Position numbers and translations under genes: made by a program. From the NCBI GenBank assembly GCA_902825985.1, contig CADEDC010000009.1, positions 1-51,154 on the forward strand: DNA of 51,154 bases. The letters are read 5' to 3'. Positions 8,534-16,779 of the stretch are shown here, piece by piece (the stretch's first letter is position 1; each line of letters starts with the position of its first letter). The notes under the pieces are model-generated. The model ran no database searches, was not told where the DNA came from, and worked only from the letters and a program-made list of their open reading frames with translations. Source of the DNA: an uncultured Acidobacteriota bacterium (lineage in GTDB: Bacteria > Acidobacteriota > Vicinamibacteria > Vicinamibacterales > CAVVIG01).

Positions 8534-9781
8534 TCAGTGCACCAGCGACTGCTGGATCAGCGTCTTGAACCGCTGCCGCAGCCGATCCGGATCGGCCGGC
8601 GAACGCTGGGTCATCAGCACGGTGACCAGTTCCGCCTGCGGATCCACCCAGAAGATCGTCCCGGCCGAGCCGTCCCATCCGAATTCGCCGCGATTCGCCG
8701 GATAGGGCAGGGCCGCCGGATTGAGCACCACGTTGACGTTGGCCAGCCCCCAGCCCATCGACCCGCCGCGGGCCGCCAGGACTGCCTCTGGCAATCCGTT
8801 TGCCACCATCTGCGTGACGGTGTCGCGACGGAGCAGCCGTACCCCGTCCAGTTCACCGCCGTTCAGGAGCATCTGGGCAAAGCGGACGTAATCACCCGCC
8901 GTGCTCACCAGTCCGACCGCCCCTTCGATCAGCGCCGGTCGTTCGGTGAACGGCACCGCCTCGAGCTCGACCGGCTGCAACCCGCCACCCGCCGCCGGTC
9001 CGTAGACGGTCGTCAGACGCGGCCGTTGATCGTCGCGCGTCCAGAAGCTCGTCTCCGTCATCTTCAACGGCCGGAAAATCCGATCGGCCAGGAACTGATC
9101 GAACGGACGGCCCGAGCGCACTTCCACCAGCCGCCCGAGGACGGTGCTGGACTCGCTGTAGCGGTACCGCGTCCCCGGATCCTCCATGAGCGGAACCCGG
9201 ACGATATTGGCGACGAACTGCGGCAGACCGATGGCTCGTGACCGCACCTCGGCCTTGCGATACTCGGGCGACGTGCGGTGATTGAGCCCAGATGTGTGCA
9301 CCAGCAGGTCTGCCACCGTGATCGGCCGCACCGGCGGCCTCAGGGAGCCATCCGGGTTCGCGACGCGAACCGCTGAGAGCTCCGGCAGGTGCTGTGACAC
9401 CGGGTCGGTGAGCGCGACCCGTCCCTCTTCGACCATCATCATCACCGCGACCGCGGTCACGCTCTTGGTCATCGAGTAGATGCGGAACAGCGACTGGTCG
9501 GTCATCGGCACCCGCGGCTCGAGCGACTGGGCACCGACCGCCTGCGAGTAGACGAGCCTGCCGTGCCGCGCCACCATCGCGACGGCACCCGCGATCTTCT
9601 GTTCCGCCACGAACTGCTGCAGCAGGGTCGTCGCTTCCGTGAGCCGGACGTCGGACAGTCCGGCATCGCGTGGTGTCGTGCGCGGCAGCGGGTCGGCAGC
9701 CGCGGCCGACAGCAACCCGAGTCCGAGCGCCGCCACCGAGCCCACCGTGAACGCCGCCGCCGCAACATGACGCAACCGCAT
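8534..9781 (-). CDS. Secreted serine hydrolase, beta-lactamase/class C family
   Basis: 415 aa. Residues 1-30 are a signal peptide. The penicillin-binding fold is marked by the nucleophile motif SxxK (SMTK, in RIYSMTKSVTAV), the YxS-like tyrosine in RYRYSESS, the HTSG segment and GRPFDQF. This family includes esterases, D-aminopeptidases and class C beta-lactamases; the Tyr-Ser-Glu in place of Tyr-x-Asn and the general sequence favour an esterase-like enzyme over a resistance enzyme. The ATG at 9781 was chosen for the GGAG eight to ten bases upstream and the signal peptide. It lies 38 bases after the alpha/beta hydrolase gene and is probably co-transcribed with it. Confidence 0.85.
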   Translation of the reverse strand: MRLRHVAAAAFTVGSVAALGLGLLSAAAADPLPRTTPRDAGLSDVRLTEATTLLQQFVAEQKIAGAVAMVARHGRLVYSQAVGAQSLEPRVPMTDQSLFRIYSMTKSVTAVAVMMMVEEGRVALTDPVSQHLPELSAVRVANPDGSLRPPVRPITVADLLVHTSGLNHRTSPEYRKAEVRSRAIGLPQFVANIVRVPLMEDPGTRYRYSESSTVLGRLVEVRSGRPFDQFLADRIFRPLKMTETSFWTRDDQRPRLTTVYGPAAGGGLQPVELEAVPFTERPALIEGAVGLVSTAGDYVRFAQMLLNGGELDGVRLLRRDTVTQMVANGLPEAVLAARGGSMGWGLANVNVVLNPAALPYPANRGEFGWDGSAGTIFWVDPQAELVTVLMTQRSPADPDRLRQRFKTLIQQSLVH

Positions 9782-9819
9782 CCTGAACTCCGTGTGGAAC
9801 GGGGTAACGCGTGAGATGG

Positions 9820-10986
9820 CTAGTAACCCAGCTGCTGCAGGCCGTCGGCCTTGCCGTTGACGGTGCCGTGCTGCAACCACTCGAGCGACGCGCGGAACAG
9901 CAGCAGCCGGTTGCGCTCCCACATCGCATTGTGCGACGAGCACGCGAGGTCGACAAACACCTTCTGCGTCGCACCGAGGTCCGTGTAGAGCTGGCGGACG
10001 CGCTCGATCGGCACCTGTTTGTCGTGCACGCCGGCCACCATCAGCGTCGGCGTCTGCGTCCGTGCCACCATGGCCTGGTTCCACCCCCAGGTGGTCGTGT
10101 TGGGCGCCCGGCGCACACCGCCGCCCCAGGTGCGTCCGACGACATCCGAGGCGACCATCTCGGACCACACCATCTCGCCGATCGCCGGGTCGTACTGGTC
10201 GGCGCAGCCGACCTGCCGGTCCCAATTGGCGATGAATTCGGCGTGCGACTGCGTGTTCATCGCGACGCCCGGCACCGGCAGCTTGGGCGCCGCCGCCGGG
10301 GCGCTGCGGTTGTAGGCGGGCGCCAACAGCACGAGCCTCTGCACCTTCTCGGGGTGCTGCGCCGCATAGCCGGCGGAGCGCGGGCCGCCGAGCGACCAGG
10401 CCACGAGACTCACCTGGTCGACCCGGCGCAGCCCGCGGATGTAGTCGACCACGGCGTCGATATCGTCCCAGTCGCTCTGGATGGTGGTCAGCTGGTGGGG
10501 ATATCCCGGCGCACACGGCCCAGAAAGCAGCGTCGGGATCAGCTCCGCCTGCTCGGCCGGCGCGAGGTTGCACGGGTCGTTCATCGCTGCCGGACGGGTC
10601 GACCGTCCGTAGCCGGTCGTGTCCATCGCGAAGACGTCGTAACCGGCCCGCGCCAGGAACGCCATCCAGCTGTAGTCCGGTGCCGGCACGTCGAAGGCGA
10701 CCTCGGCCGGGGTGCCGGCGCCATGGATGAACAACACGACGCGGTTGGCGAGGTTCGGCGAGCGCAGCACGGTGCCGGCTTGCGTCCGCTCACGTACGTA
10801 GAGGCTGACCGGCTGACCGGCGATCGCCGGCACGGTGGACGGGCGGCGGACGTAGTGATCGACGCTGAGGAGCCGCCCGCCGTCCTCACCGCGGAGCGGC
10901 TGGACGGCGACCAGCGCCAGGCACGCGCCGACGCCGGCCGCGACGGCCAGAGCGGCACGTAGGTGCGAGTTCCGATTGCGAAGCAT
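9820..10986 (-). CDS. Secreted alpha/beta hydrolase
   Basis: 388 aa. Starts with a signal sequence (about residues 1-33). The alpha/beta hydrolase core shows the oxyanion strand FIHGAG, the nucleophile elbow SLVAWSLGGPRS (Ser in WSLGG), a late acidic strand in TLMVAGVHDKQVP and the catalytic His in SSHNAMWE. The substrate is unknown; the family includes lipases and esterases. AAAGGA lies about 10 bases before the ATG at 10986 and fixes the start; the longer frame upstream is only translated repeat DNA. The octanucleotide repeat array ends 54 bases before this start and lies within its probable 5' leader or promoter region. Confidence 0.8.
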   Translation of the reverse strand: MLRNRNSHLRAALAVAAGVGACLALVAVQPLRGEDGGRLLSVDHYVRRPSTVPAIAGQPVSLYVRERTQAGTVLRSPNLANRVVLFIHGAGTPAEVAFDVPAPDYSWMAFLARAGYDVFAMDTTGYGRSTRPAAMNDPCNLAPAEQAELIPTLLSGPCAPGYPHQLTTIQSDWDDIDAVVDYIRGLRRVDQVSLVAWSLGGPRSAGYAAQHPEKVQRLVLLAPAYNRSAPAAAPKLPVPGVAMNTQSHAEFIANWDRQVGCADQYDPAIGEMVWSEMVASDVVGRTWGGGVRRAPNTTTWGWNQAMVARTQTPTLMVAGVHDKQVPIERVRQLYTDLGATQKVFVDLACSSHNAMWERNRLLLFRASLEWLQHGTVNGKADGLQQLGY

Positions 10987-11040
10987 GGCGGGGCGTCCTT
11001 TCGGAGGGGCGTTCGCGCTCCCGCCGGGTAGTGTAGCGCG

Positions 11041-11168
11041 GGTTCGCGGGGTCGCGGGTTCGCAGGTTCGCGGGTTCGCAGGTTCGCAGGTTCGCAGGTT
11101 AACGGGTTCGCAGGTTCGCGGGTTCGCAGGTTCGCGGGGTCGCGGGGTCGCGGGGTCGCGGGGTCGCG
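11041..11168. repeat. Octanucleotide tandem repeat, 16 units of GGKTCGCR
   Basis: Exactly 128 bases made of 16 contiguous 8-bp units. Most units are GGTTCGCA, GGTTCGCG or GGGTCGCG; unit 8 is the variant GGTTAACG. The last four or five units are all GGGTCGCG, as expected after recent expansion or homogenisation at one end. The array fills the 202-base gap between the GNAT stop (11189) and the alpha/beta hydrolase start (10986). Because 8 is not a multiple of 3, every frame reads through it as a repeating peptide, but no real gene does so. Confidence 0.97.
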
Positions 11169-11188
11169 GGCCGAAAGGGTGACGCTCG

Positions 11189-11986
11189 TCATCGGCTCGT
11201 CGCGTCGGGTCCGGCACCCACCCGTCTTGCGACGCCTTCGACGAAGTCGGTCCGGGCGACGAAGCCGAGCCGTTCGTAAACCCGCCGGGCTGCGACGTTT
11301 TTGTGGCGCACGTTCAGCACCACGGTCGGAATCCGGCGGGCCAGCGCCTCGACGACGACGGCGGCGGTCACCAGCCGGCCGTAGCCGCGGCCGCGCCGGT
11401 CGCGGCGTGTGTAGACGTTCCCAATCGCGCAGACGCCGACGTCCGCCGCGACGATGTGCGTGCCGGCCGCCGCTACCAGCCGGCCGTCTTCGCGGATGCC
11501 GCGGAAGCAGCCGGCATCGAGCATCGACGCCATGAAGAAGTCCGGCGCCTCCCCGGCGACATCGCCATCGGCGTACAGGTCGCGGATGTCATCGGCGTCG
11601 CCGCGCCCGAGACGCTCGACGCCTGCGAGATCGGGCGCGACGAACGCCGCGCGCTCGAGCTGCATGCGCCACATCGGGTGGGTCGCGACCAGATCGAAGC
11701 CGGGCGCGAGCATCGCGGTGACGCCCGGCTGGATCTGCAGCGCGATCTCCGGCGCTTCGATCTCCTGCAGCAGCGGCTGCACCGCCACCGGTGCCCCGAT
11801 GGCGAAGACGATCGGCGTGGCGAACTCGCGGTAGACGAGCACCAGCGCCTCGTCATCGGGGGTGGCGCGCCATTCGGCGTAGGGTGCGAACGCCGGGCTG
11901 AGGTCGCCCAGGGCGTAGGCGGACCACGCGCGATCGCGTTCGAGCCGGGCCCGGACGCGGCCCAGATCGGTCAGGCGCGGGCTCAC
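11189..11986 (-). CDS. GNAT-family N-acetyltransferase
   Basis: 265 aa from a GTG. The C-terminal half is a GNAT domain with the acetyl-CoA pyrophosphate loop RDRRGRGYGRL and the late motif NVAARRVYERLGFV. The N-terminal 120 residues form a less conserved lobe, as in two-lobed GNATs of the FR47-like type. The substrate is unknown. The GTG overlaps the stop of the LOG gene by four bases (GTGA), so it is translationally coupled to it. Downstream lies the octanucleotide array. Confidence 0.8.
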   Translation of the reverse strand: MSPRLTDLGRVRARLERDRAWSAYALGDLSPAFAPYAEWRATPDDEALVLVYREFATPIVFAIGAPVAVQPLLQEIEAPEIALQIQPGVTAMLAPGFDLVATHPMWRMQLERAAFVAPDLAGVERLGRGDADDIRDLYADGDVAGEAPDFFMASMLDAGCFRGIREDGRLVAAAGTHIVAADVGVCAIGNVYTRRDRRGRGYGRLVTAAVVVEALARRIPTVVLNVRHKNVAARRVYERLGFVARTDFVEGVARRVGAGPDATSR

Positions 11987-12567
11987 ACCGCCCCGCGGTC
12001 GATTGGTACGGCGGCCGGCGCCGGCACGACATGCACCGCCAGCTGGTCGAGCAGCCGCTCGGCGCTGTCGGCCACCGTGATCAGGCGGCCCGCATCGCGC
12101 GCGACGAACCCCTCGTCGATCGCGTGGGCGATCAGGCTCAGGAGCGGATCGAAGTAGCCCTGGACGTTCAGCACGCCGACCGGTTTGCGGTGCAGGCCGA
12201 GCTGCGACCAGGTGAGGATCTCGAACAGCTCGTCGAACGTGCCCCAGCCGCCGGGCAGCGCGATGAACGCATCGGCAAGATCGGCCATCAGCGCCTTGCG
12301 CGCGTGCATCGTCGCGACGATCCGCAGGTCGTCGAGGCCCGTGTGCGCCACTTCACGGGCCACCAGCGCCTCGGGGATGACGCCGATCACCTGACCGCCA
12401 CCGGACAGCGCGGCGTCAGCCAGCACGCCCATCAGTCCGACCTGGGCGCCGCCATACACCACCGCCAGATGCCGGGTCGCCATCGCACGACCGAGCGCCT
12501 CGGCCGCCGACCGGTATTCGGCGCGGACGCCGAACTTCGACCCGGCGAACACGCAGATCCGGTTCAT
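11983..12567 (-). CDS. LOG family protein (TIGR00730, cytokinin riboside 5'-monophosphate phosphoribohydrolase-like)
   Basis: 194 aa. The Lonely-Guy signature is complete: the MHARKALM segment (residues 87-94) and PGGWGTFDE (105-113). LOG enzymes cleave nucleoside monophosphates such as AMP or cytokinin ribotides to free base and ribose 5-phosphate. The N-terminus RICVFAGSKFG is the usual start of the family, so the ATG at 12567 is preferred; it overlaps the dinB stop by four bases. Bacterial members are usually nucleotide-salvage or stress enzymes. Confidence 0.88.
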   Translation of the reverse strand: MNRICVFAGSKFGVRAEYRSAAEALGRAMATRHLAVVYGGAQVGLMGVLADAALSGGGQVIGVIPEALVAREVAHTGLDDLRIVATMHARKALMADLADAFIALPGGWGTFDELFEILTWSQLGLHRKPVGVLNVQGYFDPLLSLIAHAIDEGFVARDAGRLITVADSAERLLDQLAVHVVPAPAAVPIDRGAV

Positions 12568-13085
12568 GCGCGGACGACGACGCCGTAGCGCTCGGTGAGA
12601 ATGCCGGCATGATGGCGCACGTGGCCGGCCATGATGAACGCCAGCGCGCGCGCCGACGTCGGTGCGCCGTTCACCACGCCGCGGCGCGTCCATCCGTCGT
12701 CGTCCAGATGCCTGAACATCAGCACGTGACTGCGGCGCAGCGTCGCGAACTCCTCGGCGAGTTCGTCGATCGGCACGCGGTCGTGCGCCGCGGCGACGGC
12801 ATACGCCGCCTCGTCGAACGACGCGAGTGAGTAGTGTTCGCCGCGGGCGATGGCGAGGGCGCGAAAGCCGAACACGCGCTCGCCGTCGATCAGGTGGCCG
12901 AGCAGTTCACGGACGCTCCATTTGCCCTCGCCGTAGCGATACCCGGCGCGCGCATCGCTCAGGCCACTGAGCGCGTCGTGCACCGTGGTCGCCTGCGCGT
13001 GCAGCAGCGCCGGCACGTCGGCTTCGCTGACCAGCGACACGTAGCGCTCGAAGTAGTCGGCATATTCATGACTGGTCGGCCGCAT
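12564..13085 (-). CDS. DinB-family four-helix-bundle protein
   Basis: 173 aa. The DinB/YfiT metal-binding pattern is visible: a first His in LLGHLIDGERVFGFRA (after the helix-1 WSVRE) and the later pair in GHVRHHAGIL. DinB-like proteins are metal-binding four-helix bundles; some are thiol S-transferases, including bacillithiol transferases. That is a reasonable but unproven idea here because bshA and bshB1 are nearby. An AGGAAGC ribosome site precedes the ATG. It starts 30 bases after ychF and overlaps the LOG gene. Confidence 0.82.
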   Translation of the reverse strand: MRPTSHEYADYFERYVSLVSEADVPALLHAQATTVHDALSGLSDARAGYRYGEGKWSVRELLGHLIDGERVFGFRALAIARGEHYSLASFDEAAYAVAAAHDRVPIDELAEEFATLRRSHVLMFRHLDDDGWTRRGVVNGAPTSARALAFIMAGHVRHHAGILTERYGVVVRA

Positions 13086-13115
13086 GCTTCCTGTTCCCTT
13101 CCGTGCGGTACCCGC

Positions 13116-14219
<1,104 letters not shown>

Positions 14220-14262
14220 GTGTGCATTAGGATAGCGCGGCCGCGGCGGCTTTGCGGTACGC

Positions 14263-15513
14263 TTGAGGCGATTGCGCGCCGTCGATCTCTCTCCCGTCCC
14301 ACGGCAGGATCAGACGCAGCGGCCGTTCGACCTCTTCCTGATTTTCGTCGGTGCGAACATCGTCGCCACCACGCTTCAGGTCGGTGCGACGCTGCCGCGT
14401 GGTCTGTCGTTCGGCGGCACGCTGGCGGTGATCGCCGCCGGCGCGCTCGCCGGCGCGGCGCTGGTCGGCGTCCTCGCCCCGATCGGATCGCGCCTCGGCG
14501 TGCCGTCGATCGTCGCGACCAGGGCGGTGCTCGGCTGCAACGGGGCGCGGACGCTCGCCGTGCTGTTGTTCGTGACCAATTTCGCCTGGATCGCGATGAA
14601 CAACGTCATCGCGGCGTCGATCACCGTCCGCCTGATCGGCGTCGGCAGCACGGCGGCGTGGGCGGTTGGCCTCGGTGTGCTGGCGACCGTGGTGGTCCTC
14701 AGCGGACCGCGCGGCGTCGCGCTCGCCGACCGGATCGCGGTGCCGCTGCTCGTCGTCTCGGGCATCGTCTTCACCGTCGCCTGCCTGCGGCGGCCGTGGC
14801 CGATACCGCCGGCGACCGCCAGCGTGGCCGAGACCTTCGGCGGGCTCGACATCGTCGCCGGCTATCAGGTGTCGTGGCTGTTGATGTTCGCCGACTACCC
14901 GCGCTATGTCGCGTCGGGGCGGCGGGCCGGCGTGGCGGTCTTTCTCGGGCTGCTGCTGACGGCGCTGTGGTTCATGCCGCTGGGATACGTGGCGTCGCTC
15001 ATCGCGCAGTCGGCGGATCCCGGCATGATGGTCTACGCCGTCGGCCTCGGCTGGTGGGGAGCCGTGCTGTTGACGGTGGCGACGCTGACCACCAACTTCG
15101 TGAACATCTACATGTCGGCGCTGGCGTTCAAGTCGCTGTTCCCGGCGGCGAACGACCGCTCGGCGGTCTGGCTGATTGGCGGCATCGGCGCCGCGCTCGG
15201 CGTCCTCTCGACCTCCTGGATCGAGCAGTTCGCGAACCTGACGCTGCTGCTCGCCGGCATGCTCGTGCCGATTGGCGGCATCCTGCTCGCCCACTACGTC
15301 GTCCTGCGCCGACCGGTGGCGGTCGCCGACCTCTATGCCGACGCCGGCCCCTATCATGCCAGCCGCGGCTGGTCGCTGGCCGGCACGGCGGCGTGGCTCG
15401 TCGGAGCGGCCGTCTTCCAGTTCAGTCACGGCATCGGCGCCACCCTCCCCTGCCTCGCCGCGTCGATCGTGGTCTATAGCATGCTGGCGCGTCCGGGGCG
15501 CCGCGCCCGGTAG
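14263..15513 (+). CDS. NCS1-family nucleobase (cytosine/purine) permease
   Basis: About 416 aa with twelve hydrophobic segments. The first helix region carries LIFVGANIVATTLQVGAT and later segments resemble the cytosine permease CodB branch of nucleobase:cation symporters (for example YQVSWLLMFADYPRY). It should import a nucleobase or related compound across the inner membrane. The start is uncertain: the frame opens with TTG at 14263 and has another TTG at 14272; there is no ATG or clear ribosome site. Its last 40 bases overlap the end of the convergent GNAT gene. Confidence 0.75.
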   Translation: MRRLRAVDLSPVPRQDQTQRPFDLFLIFVGANIVATTLQVGATLPRGLSFGGTLAVIAAGALAGAALVGVLAPIGSRLGVPSIVATRAVLGCNGARTLAVLLFVTNFAWIAMNNVIAASITVRLIGVGSTAAWAVGLGVLATVVVLSGPRGVALADRIAVPLLVVSGIVFTVACLRRPWPIPPATASVAETFGGLDIVAGYQVSWLLMFADYPRYVASGRRAGVAVFLGLLLTALWFMPLGYVASLIAQSADPGMMVYAVGLGWWGAVLLTVATLTTNFVNIYMSALAFKSLFPAANDRSAVWLIGGIGAALGVLSTSWIEQFANLTLLLAGMLVPIGGILLAHYVVLRRPVAVADLYADAGPYHASRGWSLAGTAAWLVGAAVFQFSHGIGATLPCLAASIVVYSMLARPGRRAR

Positions 15514-16034
15514 AGCACGTGCCGCCGGATGCGATGGCCGTCGGGCAGGAGCGGATGGTCGAAGTCGCCGGCCGGATCGCGCTGCATGCCGATCCGCTGC
15601 ATCACCCGCTGTGATCGCAGGTTGGCGGGAATCGTGAACGACACGACCTCGTCGAGACCGAGGACGTCGAACGCATAGGCGAGCGCCGCCCGCGCCCCTT
15701 CCGTGGCGTAGCCGGCGCCCCAGAACGGCACCGCCAGACGCCAGCCGATCTCGATTGCCGGCGCGAACGGCGCCTCGAACCGGACGTGCGACAGCCCGAT
15801 GAACCCGGCAAACCGCGTGACGCCGGGAATCTCGACCGCCCACAGCCCGAACCCGTGCCCGGCGAGGTGGGCGCGAATCCGGCCGACGACGGCCTCGGTT
15901 TCCTCGCGGGTCAACGGCGCGGGGAAATGCGCCATCACCGCCGGGTCGGCGTTCATCGCGGCGAACCGATCGACGTCGTCGTCGCGCCAGTCGCGCAGCC
16001 ACAGCCGCGGCGTGTCGATGATGATGCGGCTCAT
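15474..16034 (-). CDS. GNAT acetyltransferase, RimJ/RimL type
   Basis: 186 aa. Begins with the RimJ/RimL-like TPRLWLRDWRDDDVDRF and has the acetyl-CoA binding segment GWRLAVPFWGAGYATEGARA followed by NLRSQRVMQRIGM. Members acetylate N-terminal amines of proteins or small amines; the substrate is unknown. It follows the next GNAT gene by 18 bases in the same direction and overlaps the 3' end of the permease gene on the other strand. Confidence 0.85.
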   Translation of the reverse strand: MSRIIIDTPRLWLRDWRDDDVDRFAAMNADPAVMAHFPAPLTREETEAVVGRIRAHLAGHGFGLWAVEIPGVTRFAGFIGLSHVRFEAPFAPAIEIGWRLAVPFWGAGYATEGARAALAYAFDVLGLDEVVSFTIPANLRSQRVMQRIGMQRDPAGDFDHPLLPDGHRIRRHVLYRARRPGRASML

Positions 16035-16052
16035 CGGCGCCCCGCCCCGTGC

Positions 16053-16655
16053 CTACCTGGCGGTCCGGTGGCGCGCGAGGCGGGCCTGCAGATGCCGGCG
16101 GACGTCCGGCCACTCCTCGGCGAGGATGCTGAACATCACGGTGTCACGCACCGTGCCGTCGCGACGCGCCTGATGCCGACGGATGACGCCGTCCTTCTTC
16201 GCCCCGATCCCCTCGATGGCGCGCTGCGACCGGACGTTGAAGTTGTCGGTCCGCAGGCCGACGACGCGACAGCCGAGCGTGTCGAAGGCGTGCGTCAACA
16301 GCAGCAGCTTGCACGACGTGTTGACGTGGGTGCGCTGGCACGACTGCGCGTACCAGGTCCAGCCGATCTCGACGCGATCGATGGCCGGCACGATGTCGTG
16401 ATAGCTCGTGCTGCCGAGCACCTGCAGCGTCTCGCCATCGCGGACGGCGAAAGCCAGACGGTGGCCCGCCCGCCGTCCGTCGAGCGCCGACTCGATGTAC
16501 GAGGCGGTCTCGCCCGGCGCCGGCACGCTGGTGAACCACAGCTCCCACAGCGCACCATCGGCGGCGGCCGCCGCCAGTTCGTCATGGTGGGCGTGTGAGA
16601 GGGGCTCCAGACGCACGCCGTGCCCTTCGAGCGTCACGGCCTCGACCTGGATCAT
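16053..16655 (-). CDS. GNAT acetyltransferase, RimJ/RimL type
   Basis: 200 aa. The N-terminus GVRLEPLSHAHHDELAAAAA is typical of the YjcK/RimL-like group. The acetyl-CoA loop is degenerate (CQRTHVNTSCKLLLL takes the place of the usual Gly-rich loop, as is common in this subgroup), and NFNVRSQRAIEGIGAKKDG is conserved. Probable protein or amine acetyltransferase. It forms a two-gene unit with the GNAT downstream. Confidence 0.82.
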   Translation of the reverse strand: MIQVEAVTLEGHGVRLEPLSHAHHDELAAAAADGALWELWFTSVPAPGETASYIESALDGRRAGHRLAFAVRDGETLQVLGSTSYHDIVPAIDRVEIGWTWYAQSCQRTHVNTSCKLLLLTHAFDTLGCRVVGLRTDNFNVRSQRAIEGIGAKKDGVIRRHQARRDGTVRDTVMFSILAEEWPDVRRHLQARLARHRTAR

Positions 16656-16779
16656 CGCAGCACCTCCGCGCCTGCCGCTGCCTGGCCGGCGCCCCGACGA
16701 TCGGGCGGCGCGCCTCGCAGGCCCGCCCGCTGGAGCCCGGCGGCGCGTCTCACGGTATCACGCGGCGGCCGGCGCCGGC

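Noticed and set aside
8534-9781. Antibiotic-resistance class C beta-lactamase
   Set aside because: It has SxxK but the second motif is Tyr-Ser-Glu and the overall sequence fits the broad esterase/peptidase part of the family; no ampR-like regulator nearby.
11041-11168. CRISPR array
   Set aside because: Units are 8 bp and contiguous with no spacers.
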